From Acetivibrio mesophilus (GTDB lineage: Bacteria > Bacillota > Clostridia > Acetivibrionales > Acetivibrionaceae): 64,000 bases of DNA. Within the stretch, counting starts at the first letter, position 1; every line of letters starts with the position of its first letter. The stretch lies in the NCBI RefSeq assembly GCF_004102745.1, contig NZ_RLII01000005.1, forward strand, positions 124,001 to 188,000. The letters are read 5' to 3'. A program made the position numbers and the translations under genes. Of the stretch, positions 1-9,202 are shown piece after piece. Under the pieces are notes generated by a model that saw only the letters and a program-made list of their open reading frames with translations, was not told where the DNA came from and made no database searches.

Positions 1-10
1 TTTTGGTTTT

Positions 11-31
11 AAAATCAATGCTGATTTTTTT
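11..31 (+). terminator. possible terminator hairpin of a gene left of the window
   Basis: A 7-bp stem (AAAATCA/TGATTTT) with a 4-nt loop is followed by a T run. The stem is AT-rich and weak, and the gene it would serve is outside the window. Positions 32-235 hold no gene that I can see. Confidence 0.3.
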
Positions 32-235
32 GGGAAAAAGCAATTATGACAAACATGCTATAAAAATGTAGAATTATGGCTGTTTTTCTTATACTTCGGG
101 GTGTAAATGTATATAAAAGCATTTTTAGGGTAATGATTAATAGGTAAAGGAAAATATATATTTGAGCCCATTAGTTGGGTTAGATTATAGGGTTTGGTAA
201 TGAAATTATTTTTTCAAAAAAAATAAAAAAACCAC

Positions 236-264
236 TTGACAATTATGTCATTCTATCTTAGAAT
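236..264 (+). promoter_or_regulatory. promoter of the tRNA cluster
   Basis: A perfect -35 TTGACA (236-241) is separated by 17 bp from TAGAAT (259-264). It sits about 30 bp upstream of the first tRNA, as expected of a strong sigma-A promoter for a stable RNA operon. Confidence 0.75.
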
Positions 265-297
265 ATCGTTGTGCCTTTTTTGAGGCGCTAATGTTCG

Positions 298-374
<77 letters not shown>

Positions 375-381
375 CTTATTT

Positions 382-458
382 AGGGATGTAGCCAAGTCGG
401 TAAGGCACCAGACTTTGACTCTGGCATTTCGTAGGTTCGAGTCCTGCCATCCCTGCCA
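382..458 (+). tRNA. tRNA-Gln (TTG)
   Basis: The acceptor stem AGGGATG/CATCCCT, the TTCGAGTCC T-arm and encoded CCA are all present. The anticodon TTG is at 415-417 in a CCAGA/TCTGG stem. It lies 7 nt after tRNA-His and is presumably co-transcribed with it. Confidence 0.97.
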
Positions 459-461
459 TAA

Positions 462-537
462 GGGCCATTAGCTCAGTTGGCAGAGCACATGACTTTTAAT
501 CATGGTGTCCCGCGTTCGAGTCGCGGATGGCTCACCA
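462..537 (+). tRNA. tRNA-Lys (TTT)
   Basis: The acceptor stem GGGCCAT pairs with ATGGCTC (one G-T pair). The anticodon TTT is at 495-497 in a CATGA/TCATG stem, and CCA is encoded at 535-537. It is the last gene of the tRNA operon and is followed directly by a terminator. Confidence 0.97.
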
Positions 538-544
538 AATATAG

Positions 545-582
545 AAAGACCTTGTATATTATTGTATGCAGGGTCTTTTTGC
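545..582 (+). terminator. terminator of the tRNA operon
   Basis: The stem AAAGACC (545-551) pairs with GGTCTTT (572-578), extended by inner TG/CA pairs, and is followed by a T-rich tail. It lies 8 nt after the tRNA-Lys CCA end. Confidence 0.85.
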
Positions 583-639
583 TTTTCAAAATATAACACT
601 GAAAATAGGTAAAAAATTATGAAAACAAATGAGAATATA

Positions 640-669
640 TTGTTGAAAAAATCTTCTATTAAGTATAAT
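640..669 (+). promoter_or_regulatory. candidate promoter of the SLH protein gene
   Basis: TATAAT at 664-669 is preceded by TTGTTG (640-645, 18-bp spacer) or TTGAAA (643-648, 15-bp spacer). A second TATAAT overlaps just downstream. The -10 is convincing and the -35 choice is ambiguous. Confidence 0.4.
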
Positions 670-738
670 ATATAATAGTTAATAAAAGGAAAGCATGGAT
701 ATACACGTACAAAAAACTTAGAAGAGGTGGAGAGAAGA

Positions 739-3312
739 ATGAAGAAAATGTGGGGCAAAAGAGTTGTATTGTTTGCAGTTGGATTATGTTTGCTTTTAAC
801 TATGGTTTGCCAAAACGTAGCTTTTGTATCAGCAGAACCTCAGGTAAAAACCATGGCTGTAGACTTTCCTGAAAGCTTAATTGAGAGTGTTTCAAAAACC
901 GTTGAAATATCAAATCTTTTTGATATTTCGGATATTACTGTCGATACTGGAAAGGTGTCTTACAGCAGAGAGGGAGACCAAATAACCGTCAGTGTTTCAG
1001 ATGGCGTGTATAGAGAGGCACCGAACTCAAAGGAAGTTACGTTAACTGTAAAGGACAATATAGGTGTTTTTCGAGAAACTGAATTTTACAGTGTTGACGG
1101 TTATGAAGGAACTCTTTCGAAAGTGGATTCCGGCTATGATGAGTCAACAAGAATGTACTGGGTAGAATATCAAGGTAGAGTAACTAAAGAAAAGTGTAAA
1201 TATTACAAATATAAAGTAGAAATCAAATATACTGAAAATGTTGCTCCCGAAATATATCTTACGGAGCCGAAATATGGGCAGATTACAAACAATAAAATTA
1301 ATGTTGAAGGTTATGTCAAAGATGAAAACGTAGGTGATACACTAGAATTGTTCTTTAGCTTTGATAATTATAGTCAAAGTATGGTTGGAAATTCTTTTAA
1401 GGATTCCATTATATCTGACGGAACCGACCAGAGTATAAGCGGAATCATAGATTTGTCATCCTTTGACCTTAAAGACGGCAATCACAGCTTTTATTTCTGG
1501 GCAGTGGATAAAAGAGGTGTAAGGTCATATCCGGCAAAGATAGCGTTTATAGTTGATACTGTACCGCCAGATGCACCAGTGCTTGTTCCAGACAAGACAG
1601 AGCCTACAAACCAGAGCGTTGTTGTGTCGGTTTATTATCCGACAGATGCCGCAGTTAAAGAAATAAAGATAAATGACGGACCTTGGATGCCAATAACCGA
1701 TATAACTAAAAATGACAAGATAATAATGGATGAGAACGGCACAATAGAAGCAAGGGCAACTGACGAAGCAGGAAATGTTTCTCCAATAGCAGAACTGGTG
1801 ATTAATAACATTGATACATATCCTCCAACCGCACCGATAATTAATACAAGTGCCGAGGAGACTGAAGGCCAATCAATTACGGCAACAATTGTGCCGGGAG
1901 TTGATAAGGAGTCTGGAGTCAACAGAACTGAATACTGCTTAAAAGGTGCGACTACAAAGGATTGGGAAAAGTACGAGGAAGGAACTGTAATAACGATATC
2001 TGCATTAGGTGAAACAGAGATTTGTGCAAGAACAATTGATAATGCCGGAAATATTTCACCTGAGGCAAGTAAAAAGGTTACAATAAAAGAGAAGACAGAT
2101 AATGGTGGCGGCAATAATGGCGGCAATAACGGTGGTAATAACGGTGGTAACAACGGCGGTGGCAATAACGGTGGCGACAATAATGGCGGCAATAACGGTG
2201 GTAACAACGGCGGTAACAATGGCGGTAATAATGATGGCAATAACGGTGGCAACAAAGACCAAGAAATTGTAGAGCCCGGCCCGAAGATTCCTGGCGCTAA
2301 TGCCGTAGATTTGTCTATATTCATAAGTGCTGACAAATCGCAATACGAAGAGGGCGAAGTAATTAATTTTACTATCACCTACAAGAACAAAACCAATGTT
2401 CAAGTAAGTAATATTATTATAAAGGCAGAAATACCGGAGAACACAACCCCAGAGGATATGGCAGGCGGGTCTCAAAACGAGAATAACATTGAGTGGAAAA
2501 TAGAAGATCTTAAGGCGAATTCTTCAGGCAAGATTCAATATAAGCTTAAGGTAAATCAACTTGATGTGCCGGAAGTAAGTTCATCGGCCACTACTTCCAT
2601 TACGGCTGATGGAACGATTATTAATAAGGATGACGATGAATCAAAGACGATATTCCTTCTTTATTCAAACCGATATGGTGAAAACCATCACGGCAAATAT
2701 ATTGCCGGCTATGAAGACAACACCTTCAGACCTTTGAACAATATAACAAGAGCTGAAGTTGCAACGATTATGGCTAAGATATTGGGATTGAAACAAGAAG
2801 TAGCAGGAAGCAAAACGTACACAGATTTGTCGAAGAACCATTGGGCATATAACAATATAATAGCTGTGTCAGAAATGGGGCTGTTTACAGGATATGAAGA
2901 TGGTTCATTCCGTCCGGATAGCTTTATTACAAGGGCAGAATTTGCTACGGTTTTGGCTAATTATTTGAAGCTTAAAAATGTTGAACATGATGAATTCAAT
3001 TTCGCAGATATCAACAATCATTGGGCTAAAAACTTCATTGAGGAAATATATAGGGTAAGACTTATAGAAGGTTACTTGGAAAATGGTGTGAGGCTATTTA
3101 AACCTAATAACAATATAACCCGTAGTGAAGCAGTAACAATAATAAATAAAATGTTGTTCAGAGGTCCTCTTGAAGGAGCTAAGGTGCCATTTAGCGATGT
3201 TGAAGAGGGTTACTGGGCATACGGACATATATTGGAAAGCTCTATAGACCATTACTATGTAAGGAACAAAGATCAAAGTGAAACAATAGTAAGCAAAAAA
3301 GTAGCAGAATAA
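739..3312 (+). CDS. secreted S-layer homology (SLH) domain surface protein
   Basis: An exported protein of about 857 aa, probably held to the cell wall by three C-terminal SLH domains (about residues 645-840; motifs such as ITRAEVATIMAK, FITRAEFATVLA, ITRSEAVTIINK). It opens with a signal peptide (MKKMWGKR, a hydrophobic stretch, cleavage near VSA-EP). The middle holds bacterial Ig-like segments (NVAPEIYLTEP, DTYPPTAPII), then an Asn/Gly-only linker (residues 455-506), then a DUF11-like adhesion module (YEEGEVINFTITYKN). I chose ATG 739 because AGGTGG ends 8 nt upstream; a GTG at 727 is in frame but lies inside that ribosome site. Family knowledge: SLH domains bind pyruvylated secondary cell-wall polymer. 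The role of the N-terminal part is unknown. Confidence 0.9.
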   Translation: MKKMWGKRVVLFAVGLCLLLTMVCQNVAFVSAEPQVKTMAVDFPESLIESVSKTVEISNLFDISDITVDTGKVSYSREGDQITVSVSDGVYREAPNSKEVTLTVKDNIGVFRETEFYSVDGYEGTLSKVDSGYDESTRMYWVEYQGRVTKEKCKYYKYKVEIKYTENVAPEIYLTEPKYGQITNNKINVEGYVKDENVGDTLELFFSFDNYSQSMVGNSFKDSIISDGTDQSISGIIDLSSFDLKDGNHSFYFWAVDKRGVRSYPAKIAFIVDTVPPDAPVLVPDKTEPTNQSVVVSVYYPTDAAVKEIKINDGPWMPITDITKNDKIIMDENGTIEARATDEAGNVSPIAELVINNIDTYPPTAPIINTSAEETEGQSITATIVPGVDKESGVNRTEYCLKGATTKDWEKYEEGTVITISALGETEICARTIDNAGNISPEASKKVTIKEKTDNGGGNNGGNNGGNNGGNNGGGNNGGDNNGGNNGGNNGGNNGGNNDGNNGGNKDQEIVEPGPKIPGANAVDLSIFISADKSQYEEGEVINFTITYKNKTNVQVSNIIIKAEIPENTTPEDMAGGSQNENNIEWKIEDLKANSSGKIQYKLKVNQLDVPEVSSSATTSITADGTIINKDDDESKTIFLLYSNRYGENHHGKYIAGYEDNTFRPLNNITRAEVATIMAKILGLKQEVAGSKTYTDLSKNHWAYNNIIAVSEMGLFTGYEDGSFRPDSFITRAEFATVLANYLKLKNVEHDEFNFADINNHWAKNFIEEIYRVRLIEGYLENGVRLFKPNNNITRSEAVTIINKMLFRGPLEGAKVPFSDVEEGYWAYGHILESSIDHYYVRNKDQSETIVSKKVAE
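2101..2256 (+). repeat. Asn-Gly codon repeat (GGN linker)
   Basis: Imperfect tandem repeats of AAT/AAC and GGT/GGC codons encode a run of GGNNGGNN units within the SLH protein. It probably acts as a flexible spacer between the Ig-like and DUF11-like parts. Such repeats are prone to length changes. They also create long proline/leucine-rich open frames on the other strand that are not genes. Confidence 0.85.
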
Positions 3313-3360
3313 CAATCCTTATAAAGTAAGAATTCAATATTATTTGTGAATCTGACGATA

Positions 3361-3404
3361 AAAATGGGGGGGAGCAATATGCGAACCCTCATTTTAATAA
3401 TTTT
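3361..3404 (+). terminator. terminator after the SLH gene
   Basis: AAAATGGGGG (3361-3370) pairs with CCCTCATTTT (3386-3395, one G-T pair) around a 15-nt loop. An AT-rich, T-poor tail follows, so the hairpin is clear but termination strength is uncertain. Confidence 0.5.
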
Positions 3405-3509
3405 AATAACTCTAATATAAACTGTTCACTTGTATATATTATTTATGTTAATATTACTAGTGGCGTATTAAAACTAAGAAAAAATTTGATAAATATAGAG
3501 GACGATTAA

Positions 3510-4544
3510 ATGGCAAAGGTGGAATTGAGATTGAAGAAAGAAGCAACGTTGGATGAATGGAAAGAGATTTATGATTTAGCAGTAAAATTTAGAGAACTGC
3601 GTTGCTGGGAATGGATTAGAGATACCGATATTTTTGGTGTTCAGCATCCCAAAACAGGAGAGAACGCATATTGCTGCGTTTTAGGAAATGGAGGAGATAT
3701 TTTTGGACTAAACGCATATATTGGCGAAAGAGGGCTAGAGTCATACATGGATACACTATACGATACAGTACCGCAGGATGATATTCTATATATTCAGGAC
3801 TGTATTGCTTTGAGTTTTGAGGATAGGGAAATGCTGGATAAAAAAGATCTCAATAAAATTCGGGAATTGGGACTTAAGTTCCGGGGAAGGAATCAATGGC
3901 CGAAGTTTAGAAGCTTTAAACCCGGTTATTGCCCCTGGTATATTGATGCCGATGAACTGGAGAAAATGAAGCATGTCATAGAACAGGTAATTGACGTGGT
4001 TACGCGTTGTAAAGAAGATAAAAGCTTATTAATGACCGATGATGATAGTAAAATACTTGTAAGAGTTCCCACTAGAAAGAAAAATGACCTTGTTTGGAAA
4101 GACAAATATATGAAAGTAGAATTTAATGAGAAAGATTATTCTGAGTATGGGCAAATTGATGAATTGGCTTTAAAAAGAATAAAGCACAGCAAGGCAAAAA
4201 AGATGGGTGTTTGGGAGTTGGATTTCTTTCATGTGCCTGCTCTGGTTAAAGAAGGTGAGAGACCGTATTATCCCCTTGTTTTTTTGGCTGCGGATGGAGA
4301 AACGGGCATTATGCTTGATCTTCTTATGACATCAAATTTCGAGGGGTATATGAAAGAATTCCAAGATGCGTTTGTTCAGCTTCTTGCAAAAATTAAGGCT
4401 CTGCCCGAGGCTATTGTTATTCAAAGAAAAGATGTTTTAATGGCTATTGAGCCTGTTACAAGGAAATTAGGAGTTAAAATTGAGCCGGTAGAGGAACTAA
4501 TAGTCATAGAAGAATTCAGGAAAAGCCTTGAAATGTTTTTATGA
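3510..4544 (+). CDS. DUF7309/DUF6930-type hypothetical protein
   Basis: A 344-aa soluble protein with no signal peptide or membrane segment. The N-terminal third (about 1-125: WKEIYDLAVKFRELRCWEW, GGDIFGLNAYIGERG) and the C-terminal part (about 200-340: WELDFFHVPALVKEGERPY, ending in a helix-rich segment) look like proteins listed with DUF7309 and DUF6930 domains; this assignment is from memory. The function is unknown. The start ATG is preceded by GAGG 9 nt upstream. It is monocistronic: its own terminator follows and the next gene points towards it. Confidence 0.75.
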   Translation: MAKVELRLKKEATLDEWKEIYDLAVKFRELRCWEWIRDTDIFGVQHPKTGENAYCCVLGNGGDIFGLNAYIGERGLESYMDTLYDTVPQDDILYIQDCIALSFEDREMLDKKDLNKIRELGLKFRGRNQWPKFRSFKPGYCPWYIDADELEKMKHVIEQVIDVVTRCKEDKSLLMTDDDSKILVRVPTRKKNDLVWKDKYMKVEFNEKDYSEYGQIDELALKRIKHSKAKKMGVWELDFFHVPALVKEGERPYYPLVFLAADGETGIMLDLLMTSNFEGYMKEFQDAFVQLLAKIKALPEAIVIQRKDVLMAIEPVTRKLGVKIEPVEELIVIEEFRKSLEMFL

Positions 4545-4574
4545 TGGACAAATATATATGATGAATCAATATAA

Positions 4575-4625
4575 TTAAAGCTCTTCTATGTAAAATCATA
4601 TTTGATTTCGGAAGAAGAGCTTTAA
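4575..4625. terminator. bidirectional terminator
   Basis: A 13-bp perfect stem, TTAAAGCTCTTCT (4575-4587) with AGAAGAGCTTTAA (4613-4625), lies between two convergent genes. It has A-rich and T-rich flanks on both strands, so it can serve both the DUF protein gene and prfC. Confidence 0.85.
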
Positions 4626-4684
4626 TAACTAAAAAATGTATGCTGTTTAAAGCTTTTAAGGCGCTTAAATAAGCGTGATTGGAA

Positions 4685-6289
4685 TTATGAATTAAAATCT
4701 TTTTTTGCAATATCCTGAAGCTTTAACGAAGGATTTTTTTCCTCGGCCCATCGTATTGACCACTCGTTTTCAAACAAAAGAACATATCTTTCATCATCAT
4801 CATTGGCAATCATTGTCGAGCTTGTCAATGTCAGATTACGAGGATCTATGTCATTAGACATAATCCAGCGGGCATGCCTGTGAGGAAGCTGCTGAATTCT
4901 TAAATCCACACCGTACTCATTCTTAAGCCTGTATTCCAGAACCTCAAATTGCAGAACTCCGACGGTTCCAACAATAAGAGACTCAACCCCTATATCAATT
5001 TGCTTAAATACCTGTATTGTTCCTTCCTCGGAAAGCTGATTAATACCTTTTAAAAACTGCTTTCGTTTCATAGTATCTACCGGTGTAACTCTGGCAAAAT
5101 GTTCAGCCGGGAATATTGGAATTCCTTCGAACCTAAGCTTGCTATTGCCTTCGCTTAAGGTATCTCCGATGTGGAATATCCCAGGATCAAACACGCCGAT
5201 TATGTCTCCCGGATAAGCTTCTTCAATAATAGTGCGTTCCTGTGCCATAAACTGCTGAGGCTGAGATAGACGCACTTCCTTTCCTTGTTGAACATGGTAG
5301 ACTGACATACCGCGGGTAAATCGCCCGGAACAGATTCTGATAAAGGCTATTCTGTCTCTGTGAGCTGGATTCATATTTGCCTGAATTTTAAATACAAATC
5401 CGGTAAACTTGTCCGATTCCGGATCAACTTCTCCCTCAGAGGAGTTCTTTATGCCGGGTTTTGGAGATAGTTCCAAAAATTCTTCAAGAAAGGGCTGAAC
5501 TCCGAAATTGGTCATTGCACTTCCGAAGAACATAGGGGTAAGTTCACCCTGCTGTATTTTTTTTCTGTCAAATACATCTCCCGCAATATCAAGAAGCTCG
5601 ATATCTTCGCAGAGTTTGTTGTGATAATGTTCTCCGAGGAGGTCGGCAAATATCTTATCATCAACGTTGCCTTTAGTTGAAGAAACGAAAGTTTGTCCGT
5701 GATTGCCGCCTTCAAACAACTCTATCTGGGAAAGCTTCCTGTTATATACACCCTTAAAATCTCCATCGGTTCCTATTGGCCAGTTCATAGGGTAGGAACG
5801 GATTCCAAGGACATTTTCCAGCTCTTCCATGAGTTCAAAGGGGTCCTTGCTCGCTCTGTCCATCTTGTTTACAAAGGTAAATATAGGAATACCTCTCATT
5901 TTACAGACATGAAAGAGCTTTATGGTCTGCTCCTCGACTCCTTTTGCGCCATCGATCAACATAACTGCACTATCGGCAGCCATAAGAGTCCGGTAGGTAT
6001 CTTCACTGAAGTCCTGGTGACCTGGAGTATCTAATATATTTATACAATAGTTGTTGTACTCAAATTGCATAACGCTTGAAGTAACCGAGATACCTCTTTG
6101 TTTTTCGATTTCCATCCAGTCGGATGTAGCATATTTGTTTGCTTTTCTCGCCTTGACGGAACCGGCCAGCCTTATAGCACCTCCATACAGAAGGAGCTTT
6201 TCTGTCATGGTTGTCTTACCGGCGTCAGGGTGGGATATAATTGCAAATGTCCTTCTTCTTTCTACCTCGTGACTAATTTTATTTTGCAT
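4685..6289 (-). CDS. prfC: peptide chain release factor 3 (RF3)
   Basis: A translational GTPase that recycles RF1/RF2 from the ribosome after termination. The GTPase motifs are all visible: G1 SHPDAGKTT (about residues 19-27), G3 DTPGHQDF, G4 NKMDR. Domain II and the RF3 C-terminal domain follow (LPHRHARWI region). About 534 aa, close to the 529 aa of E. coli RF3. I place the start at the ATG giving MQNKISHEVERRR because AAGAGG lies 10 nt upstream; a longer in-frame form adding 8 residues starts at 6313. It is monocistronic on the minus strand and converges on the preceding gene across the shared terminator. The N-terminal fragment reading RRTFAIISHPDAGKTTMTEK is typical of RF3 rather than EF-G. 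Confidence 0.95.
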   Translation of the reverse strand: MQNKISHEVERRRTFAIISHPDAGKTTMTEKLLLYGGAIRLAGSVKARKANKYATSDWMEIEKQRGISVTSSVMQFEYNNYCINILDTPGHQDFSEDTYRTLMAADSAVMLIDGAKGVEEQTIKLFHVCKMRGIPIFTFVNKMDRASKDPFELMEELENVLGIRSYPMNWPIGTDGDFKGVYNRKLSQIELFEGGNHGQTFVSSTKGNVDDKIFADLLGEHYHNKLCEDIELLDIAGDVFDRKKIQQGELTPMFFGSAMTNFGVQPFLEEFLELSPKPGIKNSSEGEVDPESDKFTGFVFKIQANMNPAHRDRIAFIRICSGRFTRGMSVYHVQQGKEVRLSQPQQFMAQERTIIEEAYPGDIIGVFDPGIFHIGDTLSEGNSKLRFEGIPIFPAEHFARVTPVDTMKRKQFLKGINQLSEEGTIQVFKQIDIGVESLIVGTVGVLQFEVLEYRLKNEYGVDLRIQQLPHRHARWIMSNDIDPRNLTLTSSTMIANDDDERYVLLFENEWSIRWAEEKNPSLKLQDIAKKDFNS

Positions 6290-6489
6290 AATAACATAAC
6301 CTCTTACCATCAATTATTATTTATATGTCATAAAGGAACAATTTATTTTATATTATTGCCATGTTGCATGTCAATAATAAAGATGGAAGGAGTTGCACGG
6401 CATACTTCAAGAGAATTAATCTTTTTGCTTATCATAATAGATTTGACGAAGGGAGAGTACTCTATAAATTACAATTTTATACTTTAACC

Positions 6490-6518
6490 TGTACAATATC
6501 TCAATTAGTGGATATAAT
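6490..6518 (+). promoter_or_regulatory. candidate promoter of the small lipoprotein genes
   Basis: TGTACA (6490-6495) and a perfect TATAAT (6513-6518) are spaced by 17 bp, about 60 bp upstream of the small lipoprotein start. The -35 matches 4 of 6 consensus bases. Confidence 0.45.
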
Positions 6519-6578
6519 TATAGTATCAAAAACAGGTATTCACGAGGTGGGGCGGACTAGAGGGTATAAGGAGACAAT

Positions 6579-6719
6579 ATGAAAAAACTTGCTATTGTCA
6601 TTTTTCTGCTATTTATTTTAACAGGTTGTAATTCTGCAGAAGGTCAAAGCAATGTTGATTTTCTTTACAATTCAACATCTGCACAAACTACAGTGTCGGA
6701 AAGTATAAATATTCGTTAG
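6579..6719 (+). CDS. short predicted lipoprotein
   Basis: A 46-aa peptide that starts at an ATG with AAGGAG 6 nt upstream. It has a lipoprotein signal peptide: MKKLAIVIF, a hydrophobic core, and the lipobox LTGC (Cys at residue 17). The mature part would be only about 30 residues (NSAEGQSNVDF...). It precedes a longer lipoprotein on the same strand by 81 nt and may be co-transcribed with it. No family is recognised. It could be a genuine small lipoprotein or the 5' remnant of a longer gene cut short by the TAG at 6717; nothing coding-like is evident straight after that stop. Confidence 0.55.
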   Translation: MKKLAIVIFLLFILTGCNSAEGQSNVDFLYNSTSAQTTVSESINIR

Positions 6720-6800
6720 TTTAGCAGCGAAGATTAGTTGTAAAATAAAGTATCGTTTTTACATTCTAGTTATGTATAAAGTGAAAGGGATGAGATATTT

Positions 6801-7556
6801 ATGAAAAAGATATTTTTAAAAATATTAGTCTGTGTGATAATCACCTTTTTATCAGGCTGTCAACAACCGTCAAGAGCACAGAATACTTCTGTACAAGACA
6901 CAAACAGCTTTTTAGAAATAAAAAACTTATTGGATAAAGCCAAAGAACCATCAATAGACAGCGAAAAATATACCGAAGATGCATTAAACCAATTGGTAGA
7001 GTTATTAAAAAAAGCAAATCCCCAAGATATTTCTAGTGAAAATATTTCACAGCTTTCAGAGTGGATCCGTATACACGAAAGCAATAATTCAAGAATAATT
7101 GAATATAGGCAGTCTCCGGAGGATTTCGGCAATTCAGGAAGAAGCACATGGAAAGTGTTTCAATACTATCCTGACAACAGTATATTTATGATAGAAAAAA
7201 ACATGCCTTACGATTTGGAGTTTTATCGGATAATAGATATTGATAACAAACCTCTCCTTTATACGTATGTAAGAAATTTTGAAGTTAATCAACATAAGGT
7301 TCATATTTTTGCATATACATTCGACAACCAATCCATAACCAATATAAATTCCATCGACTTTGAAAGTATTGACACCGATTTATGGGGCTATGACAAAGAC
7401 AGAAGTATGCTTTGGTCAAAAAAATCCCATTCTACTTTTATCGGGTCCGTATCTTCGGATGGCAAAGAAGTTGTTATAAAAGGCTGGGACACCGACGGCA
7501 GCGAACATTTTCTTAATTTAGAGCTTAACGACGAAGGAGTATATACCTGCTTGTAA
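6801..7556 (+). CDS. hypothetical lipoprotein
   Basis: A 251-aa protein with a lipoprotein signal (MKKIFLKILVCVIITFLSGC; lipobox LSGC, Cys 20), so it is probably anchored on the outer face of the membrane. The mature part has a helical N-terminal segment (LLDKAKEPSIDSEK to LSEWIRIHESN) and a beta-rich C-terminal half with several aromatic residues (about 100-250). No known domain is recognised. AAAGGGATGAG provides the ribosome site. It follows the short lipoprotein and precedes an ADP-ribosylglycohydrolase by about 150 nt with no clear terminator between. Confidence 0.7.
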   Translation: MKKIFLKILVCVIITFLSGCQQPSRAQNTSVQDTNSFLEIKNLLDKAKEPSIDSEKYTEDALNQLVELLKKANPQDISSENISQLSEWIRIHESNNSRIIEYRQSPEDFGNSGRSTWKVFQYYPDNSIFMIEKNMPYDLEFYRIIDIDNKPLLYTYVRNFEVNQHKVHIFAYTFDNQSITNINSIDFESIDTDLWGYDKDRSMLWSKKSHSTFIGSVSSDGKEVVIKGWDTDGSEHFLNLELNDEGVYTCL

Positions 7557-7709
7557 ACTTTTGTTAAGTGAAAAGATCATTGACAAAATCAAATTATTAT
7601 CAACTGGCTGATTTTAAATAAGGATATTGAAGATGTAATTCATGGAGAACCTTCACCATTTCAAGGACAATATCAAATGAGAAATTTCCGGGGGGAGATT
7701 TGATAAATT

Positions 7710-8765
7710 GTGAAAGAAATAATTTTAGGATCAATAATGGGAACGGCTGTTGGGGATTCATTAGGGTTATTATATGAAGGATTATCATCAAAACGGCAAA
7801 GAAAGCTTTATAAAAACATTAATAGTCAAAAGTTTTTTATGGGCAAAGGTTTTATTTCTGATGACACGGAGCATACGTTGATGGTTGCTCACGCACTGTA
7901 TCATTCCTCAGGAGATGAAGAGATATTTTCAAGGTATCTTGCAAGATCCTTGAGAAAATGGATAATATCAATGCCTTTAGGGATAGGATTTGCATCATTA
8001 AGGGCATGTATAAAATTGCTTGTGGGCTTTCCGCCGGAAAAGAGCGGTGTTTTTTCAGCAGGGAACGGTCCTGCTATGAGGAGTGCCTTGATAGGAATTA
8101 TTTGTGGAAATGATATACAAAAAATGAAAAGTCTAGTGAGGATTTCTACAAGGATTACCCATACTGATCCAAAAGCAGAAATTGGTGCTTTAACCGTTGC
8201 ATATGCTGCTTTTATCGCCGGTACCAAGAAGGAAGTAGCGCCCTCAAGTTTTTATGAAGGATTAAAATCACTTCTTATAGGTTATGAAAGCTTAGAGTTT
8301 CTTAAGATTGTTGAAGAAGTTGTAGACAGTGTTTATAATAATGAAAGTACCAGGGAATATGTGGAACGTTTAGGATTAAAAAATGGGGTCAGCGGATATA
8401 TATATCATACTGTTCCCGTGGTTATTCATGCATGGCTAAGTTATAAGGGGAATTTTAGAAAAAGTATTATAGAAATGATTGAATGCGGTGGTGATACTGA
8501 TACTACAGCCGCCATATTAGGCGGTATTTTGGGGGCAAGTGCAACAGTTGCAGGAATTCCGGAGGAGTTGCAAGAAAACATTTATTTATTTCCATACTCT
8601 AAAAAGTATATTGAAAACATAAGTCATGCACTTGCTTATAAAAATAAGAGAACTTCTGAAATTCAGGTTAAAGAACCTTTTTGGGGATTGAGCCTAATCC
8701 GAAACCTTATTTTTATTCCTGTAATTGCATTTCATGTTATCAGGAGAATGCTTCCTCCATATTGA
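7710..8765 (+). CDS. ADP-ribosylglycohydrolase (DraG) family protein
   Basis: A family of binuclear-metal enzymes that remove ADP-ribose from proteins or small molecules. Metal-binding motifs are in their expected places: GTAVGDSLG near residue 12, ISDDTEHTL near residue 50 and GGDTDTTAAILGG near residue 257. Length 351 aa. The C-terminal tail (about 325-351) is hydrophobic and could anchor it to the membrane. The start is a GTG; GGGGGGAG lies about 13 nt upstream, somewhat far. No partner ADP-ribosyltransferase is visible nearby, so the substrate cannot be told. The family call is firm and the substrate is unknown. Confidence 0.85.
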   Translation: MKEIILGSIMGTAVGDSLGLLYEGLSSKRQRKLYKNINSQKFFMGKGFISDDTEHTLMVAHALYHSSGDEEIFSRYLARSLRKWIISMPLGIGFASLRACIKLLVGFPPEKSGVFSAGNGPAMRSALIGIICGNDIQKMKSLVRISTRITHTDPKAEIGALTVAYAAFIAGTKKEVAPSSFYEGLKSLLIGYESLEFLKIVEEVVDSVYNNESTREYVERLGLKNGVSGYIYHTVPVVIHAWLSYKGNFRKSIIEMIECGGDTDTTAAILGGILGASATVAGIPEELQENIYLFPYSKKYIENISHALAYKNKRTSEIQVKEPFWGLSLIRNLIFIPVIAFHVIRRMLPPY

Positions 8766-8809
8766 AGTAACAGGGGGGTGAGAACATTTTTTAAAACATT
8801 TTTCCAATA

Positions 8810-9118
8810 CTATAGCAACGTTACGTTTTCATTTCGAGAATTATGCCAATCACAAGAACCACAAAACAAGTAAAAATGTGCATGAATCTGATCTTCTCTC
8901 GACACATATACCGGACGAGGCTCTAAATCGCTTTTGGCAACCCGAAAAGCTCCCTCAATCTACCACCTTGATATAGCCCGCTGCATCGTAGGATGTGCTT
9001 TTTGAATATTTACCGGTATTTTCTCTTGTATTCATTTGCAAGCCAAATATTGTCACAAGTATACATCCCTTTGTCTGCTACAACGACTACTTTGCCAGTC
9101 TCTATTCTAGAGAAGTTG
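8810..9118 (-). pseudogene. remnant of an IS4/IS1634-type transposase
   Basis: Reading the minus strand gives fragments typical of the C-terminal part of DDE transposases: VVVVADKGMYTCDNIW, then after a stop and frame change RW*IEGAFRVAKSD followed by PRPVYVSREDQIHAHF. The stop sits where such proteins have a Trp-x-Ile-Glu catalytic segment, and the N-terminal half is missing. It is a decayed insertion sequence filling the space between 8766 and 9200. No inverted repeats or intact element could be made out. Confidence 0.75.
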
Positions 9119-9202
9119 GGGGATAAGTCAGGCAATCATTACGTAAAAATACGCTGATGAAGTTTATATATTTTATGTGCCAACTTACGTAGTAAAACTT
9201 GT

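Noticed and set aside
25-42. TTTTTTTGGGAAAAAG near the window start, resembling the transposon repeats
   Set aside because: It is a single copy beside a probable terminator with no transposon gene nearby; chance in AT-rich DNA.
1635-2378. 247-codon minus-strand frame rich in Leu and Pro opposite the SLH gene
   Set aside because: It is the complement of the Asn-Gly codon repeat and has no ribosome site or family-like sequence.
3379-3420. 13-codon ORF (MRTLILIILITLI) after a GGGGGGAG sequence
   Set aside because: It lies within the terminator hairpin of the SLH gene and its composition is what the AT-rich tail would give by chance.
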